A stretch of DNA of 64,000 nucleotides from a bacterium. Its GTDB lineage: Bacteria; Hydrothermota; Tepidihabitantia; SM23-42; JAOAFX01. The position numbers were made by a program, and so were the translations under genes. The DNA lies in contig DASVHD010000035.1 of the NCBI GenBank assembly GCA_036382775.1, forward strand, positions 217,001-281,000. Direction: 5' to 3'. Under the pieces are notes generated by a model. The model saw nothing but the letters and a program-made list of their open reading frames with translations, was not told the DNA's origin and did no database searches. Position 1 is the stretch's first letter. Every line of letters begins with the position of its first letter. Shown piece after piece: positions 8,180 through 16,456 of the stretch.

Positions 8180-9202
8180 ATGAAGGTACTGATCACCGGC
8201 GGTTGCGGTTTCATCGGTTCGAATTTCATCAAGTATTTCAACAAAAGGTATCCCCATTATAAGATCCTGAACGTCGACAAGCTGACCTACGCCGGCAATC
8301 TCGAGAACCTGAAAGGGCTGGAGAGGAAAAAAAATTATAAATTCGCCCGGGCCGATATCAGTAACGCTTCGATGATGAGAAAGCTGTTCGACAAGTTCAA
8401 TCCTGACTCGGTCATTAACTTTGCCGCCGAAACCCACGTCGACCGGTCCATCCTGAGCCCGGCGCCATTTATCAAGACGAACGTGATCGGCGTGAGCGTG
8501 CTGCTCAACCTTTCGCTGAAGCACAAGGTAAGGCGTTTCGTCCAGATATCGACCGACGAGGTCTACGGCTCCATCCTCCACGGCCGTTTCCGGGAAGACA
8601 GCCCGCTCGATCCTTCCAGCCCTTACGCGGCGAGCAAAGCTTCTTCGGATGCGCTGGTTATGTCCTATTACAAAACGCACCGCTTACCCGTCATCATCAC
8701 CCGCTCATCGAACAACTACGGACCGTACCAGTTCCCGGAAAAATTGATACCGCTGACCATCATCAACGCGCTGACCAACAAGAAAATCCCTGTCTACGGC
8801 GACGGCATGAATATCCGGGACTGGCTTTTTGTCGAAGACAACTGCAGCGCGATCGATTCGGTCTTTCACTCCGGAGAGATCGGCGAGGTCTATAATATCG
8901 GCGGCGAGAATGAGCTGGAAAATCTGTACGTCGTAAAAATGATCGTCCGCATTCTGGGGAAACCAGACAAGCTCATGACGTTTGTTCAGGACCGGCCCGG
9001 GCATGACTGGCGGTATTCATTGTCTTTGAGCAAAATCCGCCGGCACCTGAGCTGGCATCCCTCGACGTCGTTCGAGAGTGGTCTGAAAAAGACCATTGAG
9101 TGGTACAAGAAGAACACCAGATGGATCAAAAGCGCCCAGACCGGCGAATACCGCAACTTCTACGCGAAATACTATTCGCAGCTCGGGCTCGATACCCGCT
9201 GA
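8180..9202 (+). CDS. rfbB: dTDP-glucose 4,6-dehydratase
   Basis: 340 residues, extended SDR. It has N-terminal VLITGGCGFIGSNFIKYF (NAD-binding G-x2-G-x2-G), NFAAETHVDRSI (the RmlB signature), ISTDEVYGS, then YAASKASSDALV with the catalytic Tyr-x3-Lys, and RSSNNYGPYQFPEK downstream. It converts dTDP-glucose to dTDP-4-dehydro-6-deoxyglucose with bound NAD. It is the last gene of the rhamnose cluster, whose order here (rfbD, rfbA, channel, rfbC, rfbB) differs from the enterobacterial rfbBDAC order. Confidence 0.95.
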   Translation: MKVLITGGCGFIGSNFIKYFNKRYPHYKILNVDKLTYAGNLENLKGLERKKNYKFARADISNASMMRKLFDKFNPDSVINFAAETHVDRSILSPAPFIKTNVIGVSVLLNLSLKHKVRRFVQISTDEVYGSILHGRFREDSPLDPSSPYAASKASSDALVMSYYKTHRLPVIITRSSNNYGPYQFPEKLIPLTIINALTNKKIPVYGDGMNIRDWLFVEDNCSAIDSVFHSGEIGEVYNIGGENELENLYVVKMIVRILGKPDKLMTFVQDRPGHDWRYSLSLSKIRRHLSWHPSTSFESGLKKTIEWYKKNTRWIKSAQTGEYRNFYAKYYSQLGLDTR

Positions 9203-9393
9203 CCCTCTCGCAATTCTTACTGTAATCAATCCGAGGTTACTTTCTGTCCAGCCGATTATTAAGATCATCAGCTGATTCCTGAATGGCTTTATGTATGGCA
9301 GGTCAATTTTCGTTCCATTTTCTAAATAGAATTCTCAGACAATGATAGACGTTGCCCAATGGATGACCGTATACATTATTCTGGAGAGAATCC

Positions 9394-9421
9394 TTGACAC
9401 AAGGATTATCCCAGATAAACT
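9394..9421 (+). promoter_or_regulatory. Promoter with inverted repeat upstream of FmdE-like gene
   Basis: -35 TTGACA (9394-9399) and a weaker -10 TAAACT (9416-9421) with a 16 bp spacer. The -35 box lies inside the perfect inverted repeat TCCTTG-ACA-CAAGGA (9391-9405), a possible operator. A CGGAGG ribosome site precedes the ATG at 9443. Confidence 0.5.
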
Positions 9422-9442
9422 ATCGATGCCCCGGAGGCAAGC

Positions 9443-9862
9443 ATGAAATATAAGAGACCAAAACACCTTACCTACGCACAGACGATCCAATTTCACGGCC
9501 ACGATGGGCCGTTCCTCGCTTTGGGTTACAAGCTCGGGCAGTATCTGGTTGACCGTCTCAACCCAAAAGGCATTATGGATTTGACTATAACCGTCAGAAC
9601 CCGCCTGGAAAAACCTTATACCTGTCTAATCGACGGTCTGCAAAGCTCGACTTTCGCGACCATTGGCAAGGGTAACCTTCGGATCATGGACCGCCCGACC
9701 AAAATAATATCGGTAACCGCGGCCAGGAACACGAAAAAGCTAAAAATCCTGATCAGCAATCAGGCCATGAAGATCTGTCAGACCGGCGGCGATCTAAAGA
9801 AAGCAGCCAGGCTCATCTTCAATACCCCGGACCGGATTCTCTTTACCGTCAAAAAATCGTAA
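9443..9862 (+). CDS. FmdE-domain-like protein
   Basis: 139 residues. The segment FHGHDGPFLALGYKLGQYLV matches the start of the FmdE family (formylmethanofuran dehydrogenase subunit E and relatives), which normally reads HGHxCPG; here the cysteine position is Asp-Gly. The later DGLQSSTFATIGKGNLRI corresponds to the family's DGIQ...T.GKGNL region. FmdE-domain proteins often bind metal, and some are stand-alone proteins of unknown role; the loss of the N-terminal Cys would alter a metal site. Two cysteines remain (in PYTCLIDG and KICQTGG). A methyltransferase gene follows 26 bases later. The function is not known. Confidence 0.7.
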   Translation: MKYKRPKHLTYAQTIQFHGHDGPFLALGYKLGQYLVDRLNPKGIMDLTITVRTRLEKPYTCLIDGLQSSTFATIGKGNLRIMDRPTKIISVTAARNTKKLKILISNQAMKICQTGGDLKKAARLIFNTPDRILFTVKKS

Positions 9863-9888
9863 CCGGAATTTATCCCTATCGATAATAA

Positions 9889-10560
9889 ATGGATGCTTAC
9901 TATTCTGATAAACTGTCGGCAGAAAGGCTCAGACGCTGCTATGAACTCGCGACGCTCCGGGTCCGGCAGTATCTGGAAGCGGAAATCGATTTTGTCCGCC
10001 GGAAAATTCAACTCGGGGATTGGGTTCTTGAACTGGGATGCGGTTACGGACGGATCATTCCGCAGCTTGCCGCCCAGTCCGACCTGATCGTCGGTATTGA
10101 TACGTCCTATTCATCAATAATGCACGGACATAACGTAATAAAGAATACCAATCATTGTCATCTCCTGGTGATGAACGCGCTTCAGCTGGGATTTCCGGAT
10201 CAGACCTTTGACCGGGTTATCTGCATTCAAAATGGCATTTCCGCGTTCCATGTCGATCCCAGGATTCTGATCCGGGAGGCAGTCCGGGTGACCAAACCTG
10301 GGGGTTCAGCCATTTTTTCCAGCTATACCGACGAATTCTGGCCTTTCCGGCTGGAATGGTTTGAACTTCAGGCGAAGGCCGGTCTGGTGGGTGAGATAGA
10401 TTATGATAAAACCAAAAACGGAGTTATCGTCTGTAAGGACGGGTTTACCGCGACGACCGTCCGGCCTGAGGATATTAAGGAATATACGAAAGGGATCAAG
10501 GCGGAAATTCGGATCGAAGTCGTTGATCAATCCAGTGTTTTTTACGAAATAATTCTCTGA
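9889..10560 (+). CDS. SAM-dependent class I methyltransferase
   Basis: 223 residues. Motif I is VLELGCGYGRIIPQLA (G-x-G-x-G SAM-binding loop), followed by the acidic strand end IVGIDTSYSS, motif II VMNALQLGFPDQTFDRVI and motif III VRVTKPGG. This is the Methyltransf_11/25 arrangement. The substrate is not apparent. It is on the same strand as the FmdE-like gene with a 26-base gap and no strong ribosome site, suggesting an operon. After the stop at 10560 the coding signal ends. Confidence 0.8.
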   Translation: MDAYYSDKLSAERLRRCYELATLRVRQYLEAEIDFVRRKIQLGDWVLELGCGYGRIIPQLAAQSDLIVGIDTSYSSIMHGHNVIKNTNHCHLLVMNALQLGFPDQTFDRVICIQNGISAFHVDPRILIREAVRVTKPGGSAIFSSYTDEFWPFRLEWFELQAKAGLVGEIDYDKTKNGVIVCKDGFTATTVRPEDIKEYTKGIKAEIRIEVVDQSSVFYEIIL

Positions 10561-10990
10561 AAAATGAAAAATCGAAAGGTCGGTCCATCAACACGAATAG
10601 TGGCTACCGCAAGTTATCGCACGTTAATACGCTATATAACTTATACATATTACTGGCAGATTTAATAAATGTTGGCTTTTTACAACTGGTCGGCGTTATT
10701 TCATTAGATCTGATGTTTATAATAATGTTAATCTTGCGATAGTCGATCACTGATATGAAAAATGATTATTTAATATAGCCGGGGAATATTTTTCTCAAAT
10801 ATTTCATCATTTTATCTTTATGAATGGTTATGGGGTCAGCCCTCGAAATTAGAAACTATTGTGCTTCGCAGATAGATTGTAGTGATAAAACCAGCAGATT
10901 GCACCGTTTTTTAATAAAATTCCATTAGGTGCAAACGGTACGCAAAAGTCAGCGCCCCGCCTTTGTTCAAACAAAGCATCCGCATCATTG
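10561..10990. other. Gene-free AT-rich stretch
   Basis: I see no credible open reading frame, tRNA or strong hairpin here. The DNA is AT-rich and irregular. It ends at the promoter of the hicBA genes. Confidence 0.5.
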
Positions 10991-11019
10991 TTGACATCTC
11001 GATTACTTTTACATATACT
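10991..11019 (+). promoter_or_regulatory. Promoter of hicBA
   Basis: -35 TTGACA (10991-10996), 17 bp spacer, -10 TATACT (11014-11019). The predicted leader is about 65 bases and ends in an AAGGAGG ribosome site about 9 bases before the hicB ATG. Confidence 0.75.
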
Positions 11020-11090
11020 GATGCATGAAAGTAAAGCATTTTGGAATCTTTCAATGTCTTTGCCGTTAAATCAAGCAAGGAGGATGATTT

Positions 11091-11297
11091 ATGAAATTTA
11101 TTATTACAGTTTTTCGTGACGAAGACGGAATGTTCATAGCTGAGTGCCCATCAATTCCCGGCTGTGTAAGTCAGGGTAAAACTGAAAAAGAAGCCGAAAA
11201 AAACATTCGCGATGCGATCAAGGAGTGCTTAAAGGTGCGGGCGGAAAGAGGAATGCCGCTGACGGTAACTACTCGTAAAGTAGAAGTCCACGTTTAA
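11091..11297 (+). CDS. hicB: HicB-family antitoxin
   Basis: 68 residues. The sequence FIITVFRDEDGMFIAECPSI followed by PGCVSQGKTEKEAEKNIRDA is the classic HicB partial RNase H-like fold (a strand pair, then E-C-P-x-x-P-G-C, then a helix). The short form lacks a C-terminal DNA-binding domain, so autoregulation may depend on the complex or be absent. The stop codon overlaps the hicA start by one base (TAATG). Antitoxin-first order is common in short HicBA pairs. It should bind and neutralise HicA in the cytoplasm. Confidence 0.88.
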   Translation: MKFIITVFRDEDGMFIAECPSIPGCVSQGKTEKEAEKNIRDAIKECLKVRAERGMPLTVTTRKVEVHV

Positions 11298-11521
11298 TGT
11301 CCACAGTACCTATACTGAAACCGCGTGAAGTGGTTAGAACATTTAGAAAATTCGGTTGGGAAGTAGCTCGCCAAAAAGGTAGTCATATTATTATGACAAA
11401 AGAAGGACACGTAGCCACTTTATCAATTCCAAATCACCCCGAAGTTGCTCGTGGCACGCTGCGAAGCTTAATTACCAAGTCAGGAATAACAGTCGAAGAA
11501 TTCTTGGTTGCCTTGGACTAG
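11297..11521 (+). CDS. hicA: HicA-family mRNA interferase toxin
   Basis: 74 residues with the double-stranded-RNA-binding-like HicA/YcfA fold. It has PREVVRTFRKFGWEVARQKG, then the catalytic-histidine motif GSHIIM, a strand pair with IPNHPEV and the final helix GTLRSLITKSGITVEEFL. Family members cleave mRNA when not bound by HicB. It is coupled to hicB by overlapping stop and start codons. The pair sits just upstream of a repeat-rich stretch and a tRNA gene, a common place for mobile accessory modules. Confidence 0.88.
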   Translation: MSTVPILKPREVVRTFRKFGWEVARQKGSHIIMTKEGHVATLSIPNHPEVARGTLRSLITKSGITVEEFLVALD

Positions 11522-11885
11522 CAATACTGCGAAATCGATAAGTCGGACAAATCCCTGAATTTAGGATCAAATCTGGAAATTAGTCCCCATTCTGTTGCGC
11601 CGATAGATTACCCCCTCCCTGCGGGAAGGACGATTAGAATTAATTATTTAATAGGGAGAGGAGTGTGGAAGACGCATACGACAGCGCAACGATTGCAGAA
11701 ATACTGGATTCCCGCTGGAGTTTACCCCGTACCCGATACGGGGCGGGAATGACAACGGAGGGCTCGCAATGACCCCGATTAGACTTTCAGTCTAACGAGG
11801 CAGGCAGAAACAATGGATTCCCGCATGCGCGGGAATGACAATGGTGGGATTGACTTTCCTTCGTTTTCTCGTATAATACAACCGC
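11522..11885. repeat. Intergenic stretch with dispersed palindromic repeats
   Basis: No gene is visible. Two copies of a palindromic repeat of the type GATTCCCGC...GCGGGAATGACAA occur at about 11707-11755 and 11815-11842; the second is compact (ATTCCCGCATGCGCGGGAAT). A CCCCTCCCTGCGGGAAGG hairpin lies near 11612-11630. These resemble short repeats found between genes in many environmental genomes. Similar but distinct families recur at 34.2 kb, 54.2 kb and 55.6 kb. Confidence 0.6.
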
Positions 11886-11958
11886 GGGTCATTAGCTCAG
11901 TTGGCAGAGCATCGGATTTTTAATCCGGTGGCCGCAGGTTCGAATCCTGCATGACCCA
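11886..11958 (+). tRNA. tRNA-Lys (anticodon TTT)
   Basis: A 73-base cloverleaf: acceptor GGGTCAT pairs with ATGACCC, D arm GCTCAGTTGGCAGAGC, anticodon arm TCGGA-TTTTTAA-TCCGG with anticodon TTT at positions 34-36, T arm GCAGG-TTCGAAT-CCTGC and discriminator A. The terminal CCA is not encoded. One T-G wobble closes the anticodon stem. Confidence 0.95.
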
Positions 11959-12191
11959 TTTTAAAGAACGAAGTTATGAGGTTACGGGGTTAAGAGGTTT
12001 TGAAAAAACTTACAAAATCTTTAAAAGCAAGATGTTATGAGGGTATGAAGTTAGGAAAAAGCTTACCAAAATTTATTAAGAAAGTAAGAAGGTATGAAGG
12101 TAAGAGGTTAAAAACAACGATAATAATGAGATTGCCACGGTCGCCACAGCGACCTCGCAATGACAAATAGGGATTAAACGAAGTTAAGAAT
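11959..12191. repeat. Low-complexity word repeat downstream of tRNA-Lys
   Basis: Purine-rich words such as GTTATGAGG, GGTTAAGAGGTT, GGTATGAAG and GGTAAGAGGTT recur at short, irregular distances from about 11972 to 12112. Near 12128-12164 lies a separate unit, GAGATTGCC...GCGACC then CTCGCAATGACA, the reverse of the CATTGCGAGC repeat family found at 34.2 kb. No gene seen. Confidence 0.55.
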
Positions 12192-13640
12192 ATGACGATA
12201 ACAACTATCGCGCTGATCGCGCTTTTCAGCCAGACCCCGAAAACGACAGTCCATTTTTTCTATAGCCCCAGCTGCGGGCACTGCATGGACATTCTGCTGA
12301 GCGACATACCCGAACTTCAATCGAAATATGCCTTCGTATTGAAAAAATACGACATCGATATCCTCGAAAATTTAAAGATACTTGAGAAGATGGAGGAAAG
12401 GATCGCCAATAAGACCGACGACTTGCCGGTCGTCTTTGTCGGAGATTCGGCCTTTTACGGACCGGTCGCGGTCAGAAAAAAATTGGGGTCGACGCTTAAA
12501 ATACTGGCCTTGCACGGCCATGACACGACCGTTATTGACACAGCCGGGGTCGTACACGACACGTCGTATAACCAGGGCGCGGTGATCAACCTGTACTACT
12601 TTTATCAACTGGAATGCCCGGAATGCGACCGCACCGAGAGCCTTCTCAAGGCGCTGGTCAGCCGTTATTCACAGCAGTTGCGCGTGCATAAGTATGATAT
12701 TCGCGACGATTCCTGTAAAACGCTGTATGAAGCCCTCGCGGTCGAGCGTTCAATACCAGACGAAAAACGTCTGCTCGTGCCGGCCGTCTTTATCGGTGGC
12801 CAATATCTGATCAAGGATTTTAACTCGGCGGAACTGGAATCGCTTATCGTTCGTTATAAAAATGGCAGTCCCCGGCTCGACACGCTCGTCACGATCGCCG
12901 GCGCGCACAGCATTATGGATAGATTCTCCCGTTTTTCGTTCCTGGGGATTGCGTTGGCTGGGCTGCTCGACGGAATCAATCCCTGCGCCTTCGCTACGAT
13001 CGTATTCTTTATCAGTTACCTGATCTTTATCGGCCGGCGCCAAAAGGATATCCTGATCATGTCCGCGTCGTTCATTGCCAGTGTTTTTGCCTGCTATTTT
13101 GCCATCGGAATCGGTGCCTATAATTTAATGAAATACCTCGCGCGGTTTTCTGCGATCGCCCGTTCCCTGTTCCTGTTTTTCGGAATTGCCGCCATTATTC
13201 TTGGAATCTTGAGCCTTTATGATTTTTTCGTCGCCCTGAAAAACGACCGCTCAAGGATGATCCTCCAGCTGCCCCTCGCCATCAAGCAGCGCATACATGA
13301 CGGCATAAAAGATAAAACCCGCGCCGGCGGCATAATCGCCGGATCCGCAGCAGCCGGGTTTCTTGTCTCATTTCTGGAATTCGGCTGCACCGGCCAGGTC
13401 TATCTACCAACCATAATGTTCATGATATCGAACGCCCGGACTTCTTTAAAGCCCCTTTGGGCGCTCCTGCTTTACAACTTTGCGTTCATCGTGCCGCTGG
13501 TGGTCATCGCGGCAGCGGCCATTATTTTTTCGACGAAGAACATTGCCCGTCATCTGGAAAAAAGGATCCCCCTGATCAAAATCGCCACGGCCGTCCTGTT
13601 CTTCATTCTGGGTATCGCCCTGCTGCTTTCAATCTCGTAA
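12192..13640 (+). CDS. Two thioredoxin-like domains fused to a DsbD/CcdA-type membrane domain
   Basis: 482 residues. An N-terminal hydrophobic segment is followed by a thioredoxin-like domain with SPSCGHC (Cys28, Cys31), a second one with LECPEC (Cys142, Cys145), and from about residue 248 a six-helix membrane domain with GINPCAFATIVFF (Cys265) and FGCTGQVYLPT, the two cysteine motifs of DsbD/CcdA electron carriers. This suggests that electrons from cytoplasmic thioredoxin cross the membrane and reach the extracytoplasmic thioredoxin-like heads in the same chain. Possible targets are disulfide isomerases or cytochrome maturation; none is encoded nearby. The gene is coupled to the next by TAATG. 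Confidence 0.82.
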   Translation: MTITTIALIALFSQTPKTTVHFFYSPSCGHCMDILLSDIPELQSKYAFVLKKYDIDILENLKILEKMEERIANKTDDLPVVFVGDSAFYGPVAVRKKLGSTLKILALHGHDTTVIDTAGVVHDTSYNQGAVINLYYFYQLECPECDRTESLLKALVSRYSQQLRVHKYDIRDDSCKTLYEALAVERSIPDEKRLLVPAVFIGGQYLIKDFNSAELESLIVRYKNGSPRLDTLVTIAGAHSIMDRFSRFSFLGIALAGLLDGINPCAFATIVFFISYLIFIGRRQKDILIMSASFIASVFACYFAIGIGAYNLMKYLARFSAIARSLFLFFGIAAIILGILSLYDFFVALKNDRSRMILQLPLAIKQRIHDGIKDKTRAGGIIAGSAAAGFLVSFLEFGCTGQVYLPTIMFMISNARTSLKPLWALLLYNFAFIVPLVVIAAAAIIFSTKNIARHLEKRIPLIKIATAVLFFILGIALLLSIS

Positions 13641-14092
13641 TGAAGAAATATCTGACACTCGCGCTCGCACTTATCATCGCCGTCGTACTGATCATCCTCT
13701 TGATGCCGAATGAAAAGAAAAAACTGACCCGCGACATCAGGGCTCTCGAACAGGCGGTAGAGCACAAGAATAAAACTCTGGCATTTAACTACATAAGCGC
13801 TTCTTATGATGACCCGAAAGGTCTGAACTATGACGGCCTGATGCAGATCATTGAGAACATGTTCTCATACTCGTCATCGATCGAGATCAACCTGAGCAAC
13901 CTTAAACCCTCGATCGACTCTACGGGTCCTTCCCGCGTAATTTTTGCATCGTGCAGCCTGGGGTTGCGCGTGTTTGCGGTAGTAGACAGCCAGAAGGTCC
14001 TGCTTTACGGCGGCGTGATCCAGCCTTCCCCGGTCAGGGCTTATTTTAAAAAAATCACCGGTAAATACGAATTATATTCGGCTGAATATTGA
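13640..14092 (+). CDS. Small membrane-anchored protein of unknown function
   Basis: 150 residues. An N-terminal anchor (about 4-25, LTLALALIIAVVLIILLMP) precedes a charged helix (KKLTRDIRALEQAVEHKNK) and a compact alpha/beta domain. The layout recalls NTF2-like proteins that begin 'L...v..A...kD...l..yis..y.D', which is suggestive only. The ATG overlaps the stop of the thioredoxin-DsbD fusion gene as TAATG, so the pair is translated together and both act at the membrane. I do not recognise a specific family. Confidence 0.65.
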   Translation: MKKYLTLALALIIAVVLIILLMPNEKKKLTRDIRALEQAVEHKNKTLAFNYISASYDDPKGLNYDGLMQIIENMFSYSSSIEINLSNLKPSIDSTGPSRVIFASCSLGLRVFAVVDSQKVLLYGGVIQPSPVRAYFKKITGKYELYSAEY

Positions 14093-14159
14093 CCGCGTCG
14101 AGTAAACGAATATAACAATTGTTTAAAATCAATGGTATAGCTGCGCAGCTGAGTATTTA

Positions 14160-15389
14160 TCACTCGGTAATAGACGACCAGTCTGGCGAGCGGGCGACTG
14201 TTTCACGCGTGAGTCGGCGCTGTCTGGTGCCATCCCAGTTCATTGAGAAAAGCTCATATACTCCGCCCCGGTTTGACGAGAATACGATATGCAGACCATT
14301 CGGGGACCACGCCGGTTCCTCATTATTCCGTTCATAGGTCAGTCTTATCGGCAGAAAATCATTGGGATCGGTTACGTAGATCTGCTGGGTATTGTCATCC
14401 TCGCGGGAAACGTACGCGATCAGGTCACCCTTCGGCGACCAGGCCGGCGAGGTATTATAACTTCCATGGAACGTGAGCCGCCGGACATTACTGCCGTACG
14501 CATCCATTATGTAGACTTGAGGATTGCCCGAACGGTCGGACACAAAAGCCAATTCCCGGCTGTTGGGCGAAAATGCCGGTGAGCAGTCGATCGCCTTGTT
14601 ATTGGTCAGACGGCTCAACCCTTTTGTTCCCAGGTCGAGCAGATAGATCTCGGCGTTCCCGTCCTTGGTCAAGGTCAGGGCTATTTTCGCGCCATCGGGC
14701 GACCAGCATGGCGCGAAATTGAGCCCGGCATTGGACGCTATAAGGCTGTTTTTTTTCGACGCCAGATCGTAGATGTACAAGTTCAGGCGGTCTTTGGCGT
14801 AGGATGAATACAATATCCTGGCCGCATCGGGCGCCCAGGCCGGGAACAGGTTGTAGGTGTGATTGTTCGTAACGGCTGAGAAATTGTAACCGTCATAATC
14901 GGCCACGCCGATCTCCTTGCCATTTCCCTTAACATAGGATAATACGATCTTTGTCGAGGCAATGCCCTTCTCGCCGGTCAGTACTTCGATGATCTTGTCG
15001 GATGCCTGATGGGCAGTTGCGCGGACCTCGCCGGTCAACGCAAACGTCATTTCATGGATCGTTTCGTGCGACTCGAAATCGACCAGCGCGATCGTCAATT
15101 GCGGTTCCACGCCTTTTGCCTTGAGCACCACGCCTGATTTTTTTGGCTCGCCCAGCAAGAACGAGGTGTCGGGGTATATGTCGAAATACAGCGAATAATC
15201 CAGATCATCCCGGATGACCATGCCGATGGTGCTCGCTTTTGAGATGAAATCCGGTGATCCGCTCAGGCCGAAGGGTTCAATGACTATGTTGTTCTTGCCA
15301 CCCGCGTAATCTGAAAGCCTTAAGAAAACTTCCTGAGCAAATAATAAGGTGGAAAAAAAGAGACCGAAGAACAGTGCTTTCGCGCTCAC
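14160..15389 (-). CDS. tolB: Tol-Pal system beta-propeller protein TolB
   Basis: 409 residues. A signal peptide (about 1-18, ending FAQ) is followed by an N-terminal alpha/beta domain (about 20-160) and a six-bladed propeller made of PD40 repeats, seen as recurring F/I-x-P-x-W-S/A-P-D-G-x-x-I/L-A motifs (for example APCWSPDGAKIALTL and SPAWSPKGDLIAYVS). TolB is periplasmic and binds Pal. It is the last gene of the minus-strand tol cluster and overlaps the TolA/TonB-like gene by 4 bases (15386-15389). Confidence 0.93.
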   Translation of the reverse strand: MSAKALFFGLFFSTLLFAQEVFLRLSDYAGGKNNIVIEPFGLSGSPDFISKASTIGMVIRDDLDYSLYFDIYPDTSFLLGEPKKSGVVLKAKGVEPQLTIALVDFESHETIHEMTFALTGEVRATAHQASDKIIEVLTGEKGIASTKIVLSYVKGNGKEIGVADYDGYNFSAVTNNHTYNLFPAWAPDAARILYSSYAKDRLNLYIYDLASKKNSLIASNAGLNFAPCWSPDGAKIALTLTKDGNAEIYLLDLGTKGLSRLTNNKAIDCSPAFSPNSRELAFVSDRSGNPQVYIMDAYGSNVRRLTFHGSYNTSPAWSPKGDLIAYVSREDDNTQQIYVTDPNDFLPIRLTYERNNEEPAWSPNGLHIVFSSNRGGVYELFSMNWDGTRQRRLTRETVARSPDWSSITE

Positions 15390-16012
15390 TGGGCGGTCAG
15401 GAACTCAAGATGGACCTTGAGGTAATCATCGGAAAATTCCTTGGGCAAGGGCGGCAGTTTCTTGGTCAGGGTGATCGCCCGCATGGCGGATTCATCATAG
15501 ATGTCGTCACCCGAATCTTCCTCGATCCGCACGTTGGAGATCTTTCCGGTCTTATCGACCTCGAAATACAGGATCGCCTTCATGACCACGTCCTTGCCTT
15601 CAAAAGGATTGTGCCAGTTATCGCCGATCTTGCTCAGCAGGATGTTCAAGTAATATGAATATGTGAACCCCCGGCCGCTGCCCGTGTAGATCTGGGGTTT
15701 GATATCGGGTAACCCGGTCGGCGAGCCTTTTTCACTGCCCTTTTTGGGCATGGCCGGTTTTGCTTCTTCTTTTTTCTTGGGCACGCCCTCTTTTGATGGC
15801 GCTGCTTTTTCTTCCAGTTTCTCGACCGGACTCTTCAGGTCTTCTGCTTTTACATCGTCGGTCTTAAGGATCTTGGGCTGGGGCATGGGCGCCAGGCCGA
15901 CTTTGTAGATCTCGATCTTTTTCACCGGTTTGAAGGTCGTGCGATTGGAGAAAGCGATCGCGGTAAACAAGAGGACATGAATGATCAAAGAAACTAGCAC
16001 GGATTTACTCAT
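15386..16012 (-). CDS. TolA/TonB-like energy transducer
   Basis: 208 residues. One N-terminal membrane helix (about 5-24) is followed by a Pro/Lys/Glu-rich linker (about 45-105) and a C-terminal TonB/TolA-type domain, with IGDNWHNPFEGKDVVMKAIL and later IEEDSGDDIYDESAMRAI. The position between tolR and tolB is that of tolA. Sequence style is closer to the TonB C-terminal domain, so it may play the TolA role with a TonB-like tip. It should couple the TolQR proton motor to outer-membrane partners. Confidence 0.85.
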   Translation of the reverse strand: MSKSVLVSLIIHVLLFTAIAFSNRTTFKPVKKIEIYKVGLAPMPQPKILKTDDVKAEDLKSPVEKLEEKAAPSKEGVPKKKEEAKPAMPKKGSEKGSPTGLPDIKPQIYTGSGRGFTYSYYLNILLSKIGDNWHNPFEGKDVVMKAILYFEVDKTGKISNVRIEEDSGDDIYDESAMRAITLTKKLPPLPKEFSDDYLKVHLEFLTAQ

Positions 16013-16021
16013 GGCCGAAGC

Positions 16022-16456
16022 TCACTTTTCTTCTTGCGGTATTTCCGCCACCAGGCCCAGTTCTTTTACCCCTGCTTTCCGGAGACGCCCGACAACTTCA
16101 ACCACAAAACCGTATCCCACTTCCTTGTCCGCACGAAGGTATACGATGGTGCCCGGCGGTTTTCCTTTCATTGTCTCACTGATCTTCGCTTCAAAATTGT
16201 CCATCGGAATGCGGTCCTGGTCGATAAAAATATCATTGTTCGACTTGATCGTGATGGTAATGCCTTCTTCGTCGCGGGGCAGGGAAGCATCGGACCGGGG
16301 CAGGTTCACGTCGATACCCGGCGTCATCATCGGCGCGGTAATGATGAATATCGTCAGGATCGTCAGCGCGACGTCGACCAGGTTGGTGACGTTGATCTCG
16401 GCGATCAAGCGATGCCGGCTATTCGGTCTCAATGAAACCCCGGCGGAATCGAGCAA
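16022..16456 (-). CDS. tolR: TolR/ExbD-family proton-channel subunit
   Basis: Up to 144 residues. RLIAEINVTNLVDVALTILT is the TolR/ExbD single membrane helix, with the proton-relay Asp in NLVDVALTILTIF, followed by the periplasmic domain (VNLPRSD... VYLRADKEVGYGFVVEVV). The longest frame opens at a TTG within tolQ; other TTG codons at 16432 or 16408 give the usual short cytoplasmic lead, and I cannot decide between them. It forms the motor with TolQ, whose 3' end it overlaps. Confidence 0.9.
   Translation of the reverse strand: MLDSAGVSLRPNSRHRLIAEINVTNLVDVALTILTIFIITAPMMTPGIDVNLPRSDASLPRDEEGITITIKSNNDIFIDQDRIPMDNFEAKISETMKGKPPGTIVYLRADKEVGYGFVVEVVGRLRKAGVKELGLVAEIPQEEK

Noticed and set aside
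9203-9390. Hidden gene or RNA between rfbB and the FmdE-like gene
   Set aside because: No frame, cloverleaf or strong hairpin was found by eye.
10831-10860. GGGGTCAG motif as a second copy of the 36688-36798 element ends
   Set aside because: Only about 8 bases match and no inverted partner was found nearby.
16419-16456. Frameshift between tolQ and tolR
   Set aside because: The overlap is explained by a normal internal TTG start for tolR; both proteins are complete.
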